Below are positions 31,070 to 40,156 of a DNA stretch of 64,000 bases, in pieces. A program made the translations under genes and the position numbers. Origin of the DNA: Elstera sp043721315. Lineage in GTDB: Bacteria; Pseudomonadota; Alphaproteobacteria; Elsterales; Elsteraceae. The notes below the pieces were generated by a model. The model was not told the DNA's origin. It made no database searches and was given only the letters and a program-made list of their open reading frames with translations. How positions within the stretch are numbered: the stretch's first letter is position 1; each line of letters starts with the position of its first letter. The stretch spans positions 1 through 64,000 of the forward strand of contig JAYSQZ010000026.1 of NCBI GenBank assembly GCA_043721315.1. Reading direction: 5' to 3'.

Positions 31070-33823
31070 CTACTCGGCCACGGGCGCGGGTTTGGTCCGG
31101 CGCGCGCGGGTTGGTGTCGTTTTCACAGTCGTTTCCACAGGCGTTTTCACAGGCGCATCGCCGTCATCGGCGGTTGCGGCCTGAGTGGTTTTCTTCGGTG
31201 CGGCCTTGGCCTTGGCAGGCGCTTTGGCGGTGGCAGTTTTGGTTGAAGCCTTCGCCTTACTCGCCCTCGCGGCTTTCGCTTTGGGCTTGGCTTTGCTTTT
31301 GCCGCTTTTCTCGGCTTCGAGCAGTTTGGGGGCGAGCAGGGCCGCTGCTTGATCGGCGGTCAGTGTAGACGGGTCGATATTCTTCGGCACGGTCTGGCGC
31401 ACACCGTTGACTTCGACGTACGGGCCGTATTTGCCATCGTGCAAGGCGATATCGCCAATCCCACCCGGATGTGGGCCGAGCGGCTTACCGGGGTCTTTCA
31501 CCGCGCGGCTCTTTGCCCGCTCTGCCGCTTCTGCCAGCACGACGACCGCCCGGTTGAGGCCAATGCTCAGAACATCCTCCCCCTTTGGCAGCGAGGTATA
31601 GGCTTTACCGTGTTTGATATAGGGGCCGAAGCGCCCGACACCCGCCGTTAGCTCGTCCCCCGTTTCCGGGTGTTTGCCAATAGTGCGCGGCAGGGCCAGC
31701 ATCGAAATCGCGCGGTCCAGGTCCACATCGGCGGGTTTGACGCCAGCAGGGAGCGAGGCGCGTTTCGGCTTATTCTCCTTATCGCCCTCGCCTAACTGCA
31801 CATAGATGCCGTAGGGGCCTTTACGAAGGGTGATGGGAAGTTTGGTCGCGGGATCGTCCCCCAGCAGTTTCGGGCCGGCCAACTCGCCGTCAGCATCGCC
31901 CTCGCCGCCCTCAATCGCCAGCGCGCGGGTATAGCGGCAGTCGGGATAATTCGAGCAGCCGATGAAGCCGCCCGTGCGCCCGAGGCGCAAGCCCAAGCGG
32001 CCTTCGGTGCAGGACGGGCAGGCGCGCGGGTTTTTGCCCTCACCGCGATCTGGGAAGAAATGGTCGCCCAAGGCAGCATCGAGCGTGTCGATAACCTGAG
32101 TGATCGTAAGATCCTTGGTGCCGTCCACCGCTTTGATGAACGGCTCCCAGAACTGCCGCAGCACTGCGCGCCAATCAATCCGGCCTGCCGAAATATCGTC
32201 GAGTTGGCTTTCGAGATTGGCGGTAAAATCATACTCAACATAGCGTTCGAAGAAAGACGCGAGGAAGGTCGTCACCAACCGTCCGCGATCTTCCGGCACG
32301 AAGCGCTTTTGCTCCAGCACCACATAGTTGCGATCCTGCAACACCTGGATGATCGAGGCATAGGTGGAGGGCCGCCCGATGCCAAGCTCTTCCAGCTTCT
32401 TCACGAGGCTGGCTTCGCCGTAGCGCGGCGGCGGTTGCGTAAAATGCTGCTCCGGGCGCGTATCGAGACGCTTCAGGCCATCGCCTTCGGTGAGCGGCGG
32501 CAACATGCCGCTTTCCTCGTCCTCGGCATCGTCGCGGCCTTCGAGGTAGAGCTTCAAGAACCCATCGAACAGAATAGTCGAGCCATTGGCGCGCGCTTGG
32601 GCCGAACCGTCGTGGGCCTTCAGATCGGCGGCGACTTGATCGAGCACGGCGCTTTCCATCTGGCAGGCAATGGTGCGCTTCCAGATGAGTTCGTACAGCC
32701 GGGCTTGGTCTGGGTCGAGGTAGCGGGCCATATCTTTTGGGCGGCGGAACAAATCCGTCGGGCGGATCGCCTCATGGGCTTCCTGGGCGTTGGCCGCTTT
32801 GGACTTATAAGCGCGTGGGCTGCTGGGCAGGTACGTATCGCCATAATCTTGGCCGATCAAGCGGCGGCAACCGCCGATAGCTTCCCCGGATAATGTAACG
32901 CTATCGGTTCGCATATAGGAGATGAGACCGACCGTCTCGCCGCCAAGCTCGATACCCTCATAGAGCTTTTGCGCCACGCGCATGGTTTGTTGCGCGCCAA
33001 AACCCAGCTTGCGGCTGGCTTCCTGCTGAAGCGTTGACGTGGTGAAGGGCGGGGCGGGGTGGCGCTTGCTTTGCTTCTTTTCAACCGAGGCCACGCGGAA
33101 CTGCGCGGCATTGACCACGGCCACGGCGGCATCCGCCGCGCCCTTTTCCCCCAGGCTGAGCTTATCCAGCTTCTTGCCGTTAAGGTAGGTGAGGCGCGCG
33201 GTAAAGTTTTCGCTTTTGGTGGTGAGGAAGTCGATATCGACGGACCAATATTCGTCCGATTTGAAGATTTCGATTTCGGATTCACGCTCGCAAATCAAGC
33301 GCAACGCTACCGATTGCACGCGCCCCGCCGAACGGCTGCCCGGCAGTTTGCGCCACAAGACGGGCGAGAGGGTGAAGCCGACTAGATAATCGAGCGCCCG
33401 GCGCGCAAGGTAGGCGTCCACCAATTCCTGATTGATGTCGCGCGGGTTGGCAACCGCGTGGAGCACGGCGGCCTTGGTGATCTCGTGGAACACCACGCGC
33501 TTCACCTCAACGCCCTTCAGCACTTTGCGGTCTTGCAGGCATTGCAGCACGTGCCAGGAAATCGCCTCGCCTTCGCGATCAGGATCGGTTGCGAGGAAAA
33601 CGCGGGCCGAGCCTTTCACTGCCTTGGCGATATCGGAAATGCGTTTTGCGCCCCGGTCTTCAACTTCCCAGGCCATCGCGAAATCTTGATCCGGCAGTAC
33701 CGAGCCGTCTTTCGCCGGCAGGTCGCGGACATGACCGTAGGAGGCGATGACCGTATAGTCGGAGCCGAGATATTTGTTGATCGTCTTGGCCTTAGCGGGC
33801 GATTCGACGATGACGACGTTCAT
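31070..33823 (-). CDS. topA: DNA topoisomerase I
   Basis: A 917-residue type IA topoisomerase relaxing negative supercoils. The toprim domain begins NVVIVESPAKAKTINKYLG, with DPDREGEAISWH; the active-site tyrosine is in GLISYMRTDS; a zinc ribbon CPSC...GCSNYPDC is at about residues 585-625, followed by repeated C-terminal modules. The last 80 residues are a low-complexity Lys/Ala/Thr tail typical of alphaproteobacterial TopA. The ATG at 33823 begins the toprim strand; the extra 49 residues of the open frame upstream read into dprA. It follows dprA by 38 bases. Confidence 0.97.
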   Translation of the reverse strand: MNVVIVESPAKAKTINKYLGSDYTVIASYGHVRDLPAKDGSVLPDQDFAMAWEVEDRGAKRISDIAKAVKGSARVFLATDPDREGEAISWHVLQCLQDRKVLKGVEVKRVVFHEITKAAVLHAVANPRDINQELVDAYLARRALDYLVGFTLSPVLWRKLPGSRSAGRVQSVALRLICERESEIEIFKSDEYWSVDIDFLTTKSENFTARLTYLNGKKLDKLSLGEKGAADAAVAVVNAAQFRVASVEKKQSKRHPAPPFTTSTLQQEASRKLGFGAQQTMRVAQKLYEGIELGGETVGLISYMRTDSVTLSGEAIGGCRRLIGQDYGDTYLPSSPRAYKSKAANAQEAHEAIRPTDLFRRPKDMARYLDPDQARLYELIWKRTIACQMESAVLDQVAADLKAHDGSAQARANGSTILFDGFLKLYLEGRDDAEDEESGMLPPLTEGDGLKRLDTRPEQHFTQPPPRYGEASLVKKLEELGIGRPSTYASIIQVLQDRNYVVLEQKRFVPEDRGRLVTTFLASFFERYVEYDFTANLESQLDDISAGRIDWRAVLRQFWEPFIKAVDGTKDLTITQVIDTLDAALGDHFFPDRGEGKNPRACPSCTEGRLGLRLGRTGGFIGCSNYPDCRYTRALAIEGGEGDADGELAGPKLLGDDPATKLPITLRKGPYGIYVQLGEGDKENKPKRASLPAGVKPADVDLDRAISMLALPRTIGKHPETGDELTAGVGRFGPYIKHGKAYTSLPKGEDVLSIGLNRAVVVLAEAAERAKSRAVKDPGKPLGPHPGGIGDIALHDGKYGPYVEVNGVRQTVPKNIDPSTLTADQAAALLAPKLLEAEKSGKSKAKPKAKAARASKAKASTKTATAKAPAKAKAAPKKTTQAATADDGDAPVKTPVETTVKTTPTRARRTKPAPVAE

Positions 33824-33861
33824 GAACCCTGTCTTCTCCCGGCTCCGGGCATTCCTATGTG

Positions 33862-34983
33862 TCAGCGCACCATCAGCAAGGCAACTTGCCCGCCGGGGTG
33901 GCGTTCCAGCCGCCCTGCAAGCTCCAGTTCTAAAAGAACGGTTTGCACGACAGCAGGGGAGAATTGACACCGCCGCAGCAATTCGTCAACCGCGACGGGG
34001 GAGGGTGACAACATCTCCAGCAGAATAGGCCGGGCGCGGGCTAGTTCTGCGGTCTCTGGATCAGGGGACGGGGGGGGTCGAAACAGGTCCGGTTGCGGCT
34101 CGGCAAGGTGTTTGCCCAGTAGGGGCAAGGCCGACAGAATATCGGCAGCATCCTCCACCAAGGTCGCGCCGGTTTTCAGCAGTTTGTTGGAGCCTTTGGC
34201 ACGCGGATCGAGCGGGGAGCCGGGCACGGCCATCACTTCCCGGCCATAATCGGCAGCCAGTTGCGCGCTAATCAGCGAGCCGCTGCCCTCAGCAGCTTCG
34301 ATGACGACGGTCGCGAGTGCAATGCCAGCAATAACGCGGTTGCGGCGCGGAAAATGCCGGGCCTGCGGTTGGGTTCCCGGTGGCATTTCGGCGATCAGAA
34401 TGCCGCGCGTCGCAATATCGGCCTGAAGGGTTTCATGCTCGGGCGGATAAACAATGTCGATTCCGCCCGCAATCACCGCTCCCGTCGCCCCGCCCGCAAG
34501 GCCCCCGCGATGGGCCGCGCCATCAATGCCGCGCGCAAGGCCGGAGATCACGCAAATATCGGCTTCGGCGAGCGTGCGGGCCATTTGCTCGGCCAAGCGT
34601 TGCCCGTTCAGGCTGGCATTCCGCGCGCCAACAAGGGCGATGCACGGGCGGCGCAGCAACGGCACGTCGCCTTTTACGCACAAAGCAGGCGGCGCATCAT
34701 CGCATTGAGCCAGGAGGGCCGGATAATCAGGCTCGCCATGAAACAATAAGCGCCCACCCAAAGCGCCCACCCGATCCATTTCCGCTGTTACCGAGGCTAG
34801 GGACGCGAGTTTTAGCGCCTTGCCGCGCCCGCCCTGCTTAACAAGATCGGGAATAGCCGCCAGCGCCCGTTCGGCAGACCCGAAGCGCGCGAGCAATTGG
34901 TGAAACGTGATCGGGCCGATGTTCTCGCTGCGGATGAGGCGCAGCCGATGCAGCCGATCTTCTCGAGAATAAGCGGTGGCCAT
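33862..34983 (-). CDS. dprA: DNA-processing protein DprA
   Basis: A 373-residue DprA/Smf protein that loads RecA onto incoming single-stranded DNA during transformation. An N-terminal SAM-like domain (ENIGPITFHQLLARFGSAERAL) precedes the Rossmann-like core with VGARNAS, VISGLARGIDGAAHRG and the PPGTQPQARHFPRRNRVIAG signature. A C-terminal winged-helix domain (about residues 310-373) ends AGRLERHPGGQVALLMVR. Its position before topA is the conserved alphaproteobacterial order. Confidence 0.96.
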   Translation of the reverse strand: MATAYSREDRLHRLRLIRSENIGPITFHQLLARFGSAERALAAIPDLVKQGGRGKALKLASLASVTAEMDRVGALGGRLLFHGEPDYPALLAQCDDAPPALCVKGDVPLLRRPCIALVGARNASLNGQRLAEQMARTLAEADICVISGLARGIDGAAHRGGLAGGATGAVIAGGIDIVYPPEHETLQADIATRGILIAEMPPGTQPQARHFPRRNRVIAGIALATVVIEAAEGSGSLISAQLAADYGREVMAVPGSPLDPRAKGSNKLLKTGATLVEDAADILSALPLLGKHLAEPQPDLFRPPPSPDPETAELARARPILLEMLSPSPVAVDELLRRCQFSPAVVQTVLLELELAGRLERHPGGQVALLMVR

Positions 34984-35026
34984 AACACCCTTAGAATGCC
35001 GCCCCCCAGACGGGAGGTCAAGCGGA

Positions 35027-36538
35027 TTAGACGATCAAAGGTTGTGTTGCATTAGCAGCAACGGCAGGACCGTTGAGATAGGTAAACCCAGCATCGCGGG
35101 CCGCGCGGACGATTTCCCGGCGCTTGATCCCGTAAAGATAGGATTGTACCCCAACCCTGGCTGCGTGCTTGGAGAGTGGTAAAATCAACTTGGTTAGGCT
35201 TGTCGGCGTTATGTCACCCACGTCCGGCTCTTCAAGGTCAATCCCAACAGCCGAGACTTTGGCGCGTGCCAATCGGTCAAAATCCGCAAATTCGGCGGTT
35301 ACTTGGGCTGTCACACTGCGGCAGAACGGCTGGATTGCGGCCAGAGCTTCCCACATCTTAGTTTGCGGTGCGCCGGGGCTTTGAGCGTTGATGCCAATAA
35401 TGAAGAAACGGCGAAACTCCGGCGGCAGCGCCCGAAACATATCTATAATCAACCCGCTAGAGTGGGTGACGAGCGAGCCTGTATGCAACGTGATGTGTAA
35501 AAGCCCTGTCCGTTGCCCAGCTTTCAGCGCGGCGCGCACTTGGTCCACCGCGCGCTTAGCGGCGGCCTTATCCATCTCGAACGTCACGGCGGCGTCATTC
35601 GGCGGAAAGGCGGCCGCACCGGTGAGAATGCGGTTCAGCGCGTCTAGCCGCAGAACGTGGGAATTGTAAATGCCAATCACGCCTTTGGCCGTCATCAGGG
35701 TTGGGCGGTAGGAAATCCCGACCTCGCCCAAGCGAGACTGAAGATCGGCATCAATTGCCTGCGGGCCGGGCAGGGGCGGGGCGCAATCTTCTTCGGAATC
35801 GAAAACCTTGTTCCAGCTTAACACCGTTTCTTCCGGCGAGGCCCCGGCGGCAGCGTTGAGCGTGGCAATATCGGTCACGAAAGCTTTCACCCAGCCGTGA
35901 TCTTTCACGCCTAATTCACCCAACAGGCGCTCACGCACTTCACGGGCAATCGCGGCAGCCTTCAGGCGCGCCTGTTCCTCCGTCAGTTCGGCGAAGAGGA
36001 CGATGAAACTATTGTCATCATAGGGCGCGAGCACATCGCTAGGCGCAAGACGGTGCCGAATGACCTGTTCGGCAATCGTATGGGCTTTTTCGGCCATCTG
36101 TTCCCAACGGTCGCCCGCGTCGCGCTTGATTTCGTCTAGGTTCAGCAGTTGCAGCTTGCCCGCGCTGCCCTTATCGCCTTTTCCGACAATTTCTTGCAGT
36201 TTTGCCGCGAAGACAACTTGAGACACGACTTGATCGGTGCTCTGGGCCGTTGTTGCCAGCGTACCGAAATCCTCATCAAAGCTCCAATCGACGGGCGCAG
36301 ATTTAACGGCAACGCGGCCATCTTGGTCGTGCAATGTCGCGAGGCGCGCACTGATTTGGCCAGCTTCATCGCTGTCAAAAGCGGGGTCAAGCCCCGGTGC
36401 CGGATCGCCCACCGATAGAACCGAAACAGGGTGTTGCGCGGCAGGCTTTGGGCGTGACGATGGGTTAGGCTCTGGTTCTTCTTCGAACAACGATTCGGCT
36501 AATCGTTTCAGGAAACCGGGTTTTTTATCTTGCGTCAT
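35027..36538 (-). CDS. Degenerate GGDEF/EAL-like protein, function unknown
   Basis: A 503-residue cytoplasmic protein without membrane segments. Residues about 125-210 resemble a GGDEF fold in spacing (LNLDEIKRDAGDRWEQMAEKAHTI, then LAPSDVLAPYDDNSFIVLFAEL, where the GGDEF signature has become YDDNSF). Residues about 275-500 resemble an EAL fold ending DAGFTYLNGPAVA in place of the DxxQGYxxxxP signature; the metal-binding EAL and DDFGTG residues are absent. I infer an enzymatically dead c-di-GMP-type protein that may bind a nucleotide or protein partner. The N-terminal 100 residues are acidic and probably disordered. It stands between plsY and dprA, 43 bases from dprA. Confidence 0.55.
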   Translation of the reverse strand: MTQDKKPGFLKRLAESLFEEEPEPNPSSRPKPAAQHPVSVLSVGDPAPGLDPAFDSDEAGQISARLATLHDQDGRVAVKSAPVDWSFDEDFGTLATTAQSTDQVVSQVVFAAKLQEIVGKGDKGSAGKLQLLNLDEIKRDAGDRWEQMAEKAHTIAEQVIRHRLAPSDVLAPYDDNSFIVLFAELTEEQARLKAAAIAREVRERLLGELGVKDHGWVKAFVTDIATLNAAAGASPEETVLSWNKVFDSEEDCAPPLPGPQAIDADLQSRLGEVGISYRPTLMTAKGVIGIYNSHVLRLDALNRILTGAAAFPPNDAAVTFEMDKAAAKRAVDQVRAALKAGQRTGLLHITLHTGSLVTHSSGLIIDMFRALPPEFRRFFIIGINAQSPGAPQTKMWEALAAIQPFCRSVTAQVTAEFADFDRLARAKVSAVGIDLEEPDVGDITPTSLTKLILPLSKHAARVGVQSYLYGIKRREIVRAARDAGFTYLNGPAVAANATQPLIV

Positions 36539-36616
36539 CCGCGACCTCACGTGTCACTATTTAGACTGTAGCATGAGGATTTTCAGATGGATAGAGTAGA
36601 ATGTTAGGATTATTTC

Positions 36617-37228
36617 TTAGGTTTTTGGCTGCGATTTGCCGATTTTTGGTTCGGTTCCTGCGAGCAGCCGTCGGATATTATCCTGGTGACGCCAGAACAC
36701 TAGGGCCGACACGGGCAACGCGGCTAGGGCTGCGGCGGGCGTTGCCAATCCCAAAGCCAAGAACGGCGTTAAGCCGATAGCGACCAGAGCCGCCAGCGAA
36801 GAGCGCCGCCCGATAAAGGCGGTCAGCAGCCACAGCAGGCCTGCGCTCACCCCCACAGGCCAGGCAAGCGCAAGCCACAGGCCGAGGGCGGTAGCAACGC
36901 CTTTTCCGCCCTTAAAGCGCAACCAAACCGGGAAGAGGTGGCCGAGAAAGGCCGCCACACCCGCAATCAGCGGCCCAATCTCCTCCGCCGTCAGCCAGCG
37001 CGCAAGCAGCACTGCCGCCGCCCCCTTGCCGCCATCGAGCAGCAGCGTTGCGACGGCAAGCCCCTTCCGGCCTGTTCGCAGCACATTGGTGGCCCCGATA
37101 TTGCCGGAGCCGATGGTCCGAATATCGCCTAAGCCTGCCAGTTTGGTGAGGATAAGGCCGAAGGGAATCGCGCCCAGCAGGTAGGACCCAGCCGCAATCG
37201 CGGCCCACAGCAACGGCCCATCGGTCAT
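36617..37228 (-). CDS. plsY: Acyl-phosphate glycerol-3-phosphate acyltransferase PlsY
   Basis: A 203-residue inner-membrane enzyme making lysophosphatidic acid from acyl-phosphate. The three conserved loops are visible: GAIPFGLILTKL, IGSGNIGATNVLRTGRKGLAV and FRFKGGKGVATALG-type (RFKGGKGVATALG). Five or so hydrophobic segments span the rest. It overlaps the pseudo-dihydroorotase gene by 4 bases and is last in the pyrB-pyrX-plsY unit. Confidence 0.95.
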   Translation of the reverse strand: MTDGPLLWAAIAAGSYLLGAIPFGLILTKLAGLGDIRTIGSGNIGATNVLRTGRKGLAVATLLLDGGKGAAAVLLARWLTAEEIGPLIAGVAAFLGHLFPVWLRFKGGKGVATALGLWLALAWPVGVSAGLLWLLTAFIGRRSSLAALVAIGLTPFLALGLATPAAALAALPVSALVFWRHQDNIRRLLAGTEPKIGKSQPKT

Positions 37229-38514
37229 GCTGGCCGCCGATAGACGATGCGTCCGTCTACCAGAGTGGCCAGAACCTTGCCCTGGCTGGGAAAACCGTCG
37301 AAGGGGGTGTTCTTCGATTTCGAGCGCATGGTTTCAGCCTTCAACCGAACCGGCGCGTCGGGATCGAACAGGACCAGATCGGCCACCGCCCCAACGGCAA
37401 GGCTGGGCACCGGCTGCCCCAGGATCGCTGCTGGAGCGACCGTTAGGCGGCGCAGCAGGTCCACCAAGCTTAATCGCCCCTGATGCACTGGCGCAAGGCC
37501 GAGCGGTAACAGGGTTTCAAGCCCGATAATACCGGGTTCGGCAGCCACGAAAGGCAGGCGCTTGGCGTCTTGGTCTTCCGGCGTATGGTCCGAGCTTAAG
37601 GCGTCGATCGTGCCATCGGCAAGCCCGTCGATAATCGCTTGCCGGTCTTCCTCCCGGCGCAAGGGCGGGCTGAGTTTGGTGAAGGTGCGGTAATCGGCAA
37701 TAGCGATTTCGTTGAGAGTGATATAGGCCACCGCCGTGTCGCAGGTTACGCGCACGCCCTTGGCTTTGGCAGCGCGAATGGCCTCTACCGCAGCGCCTGT
37801 CGTGATCGGGCCGATGTGCAACCGCCCGCCCGTAAGTTCCGCCAGCAGCAAATCGCGCTGCACTTGTAAAAGCTCGGCAGCGGCAGGGGCTGCGGGAAGC
37901 CCTAGGCGTGTGGCATATTCGCCCTCGGTCGCGCAAGCGTTGCGGGTGAGGGCGCGATCTTCCGGGTGCGTGAAGAGCACGGCGTTGAAAGTGCGGGCAT
38001 AGGCGAGGGCGCGGCGGAGCACCAGCGCGTCGGTGGTGGCTTTCGCCCCATCGGCAAAGGCGACTGCGCCTGCTTCTTGCAGCAAGCCGAACTCGGTGAG
38101 TTGCTGGCCTTTCCGCCCTTGCGTCATCGCCGCATAAGGCAGAACGCGGGCTTTACCGAGCGCCCGGCTGCGCTGGACGAGCCACGCCACGGAGGTTGGG
38201 TCTTCAATCCCCGGTTCCGTATCGGGAATAACGCCCATCGCGGTAATCCCGCCCGCGACGGCGGCATCGACCTGACTGCGAAGGGTTTCCTTATGCTCCT
38301 GACCTGGGTCGCGCCCGTGGGTTCGCAGATCAATCAGGCCGGGGGCGAGGCAGCCCCCCCGCGCGTCCAGCGTTTCGGCCCCGTCAGGGATGGGCAGGCT
38401 GGTTCCAGTCGCGGCGATTTTGCCGTCGATGATCAGCACGTCGCCGGGCTGGTCCGTTCTTGCGGTTGGATCGAGCAGGCGCGCGTTGCGGAGAAGCGTG
38501 GGGGGGTGGCTCAT
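37225..38514 (-). CDS. pyrX: Dihydroorotase-like protein lacking metal ligands (PyrX/pyrC')
   Basis: A 429-residue amidohydrolase-fold protein of the class I dihydroorotase family. The binuclear-zinc motif that should read DxHxHxR is DLRTHGRDPG at residues 62-71, so the first histidine is Arg64. The later HxxH-type ligand region reads LHIGPITTG, with Pro in place of His, and a third ligand region reads TAVAYITL where PHHLTL is normal. The FTHPEDRAL and SSDHTPED segments remain. This suggests a non-catalytic partner of aspartate carbamoyltransferase, as known for PyrC' in pseudomonads; the active PyrC must be elsewhere. Four-base overlaps with pyrB and plsY indicate tight coupling. Confidence 0.85.
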   Translation of the reverse strand: MSHPPTLLRNARLLDPTARTDQPGDVLIIDGKIAATGTSLPIPDGAETLDARGGCLAPGLIDLRTHGRDPGQEHKETLRSQVDAAVAGGITAMGVIPDTEPGIEDPTSVAWLVQRSRALGKARVLPYAAMTQGRKGQQLTEFGLLQEAGAVAFADGAKATTDALVLRRALAYARTFNAVLFTHPEDRALTRNACATEGEYATRLGLPAAPAAAELLQVQRDLLLAELTGGRLHIGPITTGAAVEAIRAAKAKGVRVTCDTAVAYITLNEIAIADYRTFTKLSPPLRREEDRQAIIDGLADGTIDALSSDHTPEDQDAKRLPFVAAEPGIIGLETLLPLGLAPVHQGRLSLVDLLRRLTVAPAAILGQPVPSLAVGAVADLVLFDPDAPVRLKAETMRSKSKNTPFDGFPSQGKVLATLVDGRIVYRRPA

Positions 38515-39443
38515 GCGTGGCGCTCCGACAGAACGTCTAAGCAGGCCATTCGCACGGCAACGCCCATTTCCACCTGCTCGTTAATCAGGCTGCGGTCGAT
38601 ATCATCGGCAAGGTCGCTGTCGATCTCGACACCTCGGTTCATCGGGCCGGGGTGCATAACGGCGGCATCAGGCTTGGCGACGGCCAGCTTCTCCCGATCC
38701 AGCCCGAAGAAGTGGAAATATTCGCGCATGGACGGGATGAGCGCCCCTTGCATCCGTTCGGTTTGCAGGCGCAGCATCATAACAATGTCGGCATCCACCA
38801 AGCCTTCGCGCATGGAGTGGAACACACGCACGTTGAGCCGATCAATTTCCGCCGGAAGCAGTGTTGGCGGAGCGACCACGCGCACTTCCGCCCCGAGCGC
38901 GTTCAGCAGTAGAATATTGGAGCGGGCAACGCGGCTATGGGCAATATCGCCGCAAATCGCCACCACTAACCCTTCCAAACGCCCCTTGCGGCGACGGATG
39001 GTGAGCGCGTCTAGCAGCGCTTGCGTTGGGTGCTCGTGCGTGCCGTCGCCGGCATTGATAACGGCGCAGTTGAGCTTGCGGGCCAAGAGGTGCGGCGCGC
39101 CCGAGTCGCCGTGGCGCACGACCAGCACATCAACGTGCATGGCGTTCAGCGTCATGGCGGTATCAATCAGCGTTTCGCCTTTTTTGACGCTGGAGGACGC
39201 GACCGACATATTGATAACGTCCGCGCCCAAACGCTTACCCGCTAACTCGAAACTCGTGCGCGTGCGCGTGGAGTTCTCGAAAAACAGATTGATGATCGTC
39301 CGCCCGCGCAAGGTGGCAATCTTCTTTTCGGTTTGACGGTTGAGCGCAACGTAGCTTTCGGCGCGCTCAAGCAAATACCGCAGATCGAGCGGGTTAAGCC
39401 CTTCGATCCCTAGCAGGTGACGGTGATTGAATTGATAGATCAT
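38511..39443 (-). CDS. pyrB: Aspartate carbamoyltransferase catalytic subunit
   Basis: A 310-residue enzyme joining carbamoyl phosphate and aspartate in pyrimidine synthesis. The carbamoyl-phosphate signature FFENSTRTRTSFELA is at about residues 53-67, followed by the HPTQALLD motif (about 137) and MHPGPMNRGVEI. It precedes pyrX with a 4-base overlap; the two products probably form a dodecameric complex. No pyrI regulatory subunit is present. Confidence 0.97.
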   Translation of the reverse strand: MIYQFNHRHLLGIEGLNPLDLRYLLERAESYVALNRQTEKKIATLRGRTIINLFFENSTRTRTSFELAGKRLGADVINMSVASSSVKKGETLIDTAMTLNAMHVDVLVVRHGDSGAPHLLARKLNCAVINAGDGTHEHPTQALLDALTIRRRKGRLEGLVVAICGDIAHSRVARSNILLLNALGAEVRVVAPPTLLPAEIDRLNVRVFHSMREGLVDADIVMMLRLQTERMQGALIPSMREYFHFFGLDREKLAVAKPDAAVMHPGPMNRGVEIDSDLADDIDRSLINEQVEMGVAVRMACLDVLSERHA

Positions 39444-39497
39444 AGCCGCAGGATCATAAGAGCCTGCCCCGCCGCCGACAAGATGACGCTAAGGGTA

Positions 39498-39947
39498 CTA
39501 TGACCCCTTTTTGGGATCGGTCCAGGCTTGGCGCTTGCAAATGAACAGCACGCAACCCTTAACTTCCAGCTCGCCAGGGCCTTTAATGCGGATAACGCTA
39601 TCGTATTCCTTACCGTCTTCCGGGTTGTAGATATAGCCATCGTCCCATTTTTCGCCGTCCCACTTAAAGCCGCGCAGCATTTGCAGGCCGAGAATGGGGC
39701 GCTTTTTCAAAGCCTCATCAGAGTTTTCTTTATCAATCTTGGCGCTACCATCGGGGTTGGTCGGCTCGCGCAGCCAAACGATCTTGCCACAAAGCTGGGC
39801 CGGAGCACCGGGGCACGCGCCGATTTCAACGCGCGACTTGCCGCCGTCGGTAAGCCACTGCGCCGCTAAATCCGCAGGAGTGCCCGCCGCAATCGCCGAC
39901 GTTGATAAAAATATGCCGCTTAATGCGGCTAAAGCCAGCAGTCGCAT
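39498..39947 (-). CDS. DUF2147 exported protein
   Basis: A 149-residue protein with a clear signal peptide (MRLLALAALSGIFLSTSAIA, cleavage after AIA). The mature domain is DUF2147: QWLTDGGKSRVEIGACPG, LCGKIVWLREPTNPDG, ILGLQMLRGFKWDGEKWDDGYIYNPEDGKEY and VKGCVLFICKRQAWT, with conserved cysteines that could form a disulfide. Function is unknown; relatives are periplasmic beta-barrel proteins. It is a single gene with its own upstream region (39948-40156) shared with the divergent ABC gene. Confidence 0.85.
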   Translation of the reverse strand: MRLLALAALSGIFLSTSAIAAGTPADLAAQWLTDGGKSRVEIGACPGAPAQLCGKIVWLREPTNPDGSAKIDKENSDEALKKRPILGLQMLRGFKWDGEKWDDGYIYNPEDGKEYDSVIRIKGPGELEVKGCVLFICKRQAWTDPKKGS

Positions 39948-40156
39948 ACTATCCTCCCGAGTGCGATGAAGGACTTTTAGCGTCCTCCTTACGGGGCAGC
40001 ATAGCGCGTCGCTTTGCGCGTTAAAAGGGTCTCTTTTACGTTAACGACAGGAAGCGATTCTCTGCTTGCGCGCTTTCCGCTGTTGATCCTGCCTTGATCC
40101 GCTGCTCTGCCCGCTCTACACCATTGAGGCTTAGAGTATTCTGGAGTTTCGCCTTC

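Noticed and set aside
33458..33967. 169-codon plus-strand frame opposite topA
   Set aside because: Antisense of the conserved toprim region of TopA; no independent evidence.
37966..39336. 456-codon plus-strand frame opposite pyrX and pyrB
   Set aside because: Shadow of two well-supported genes; low-complexity Ser/Arg composition and no ribosome site.
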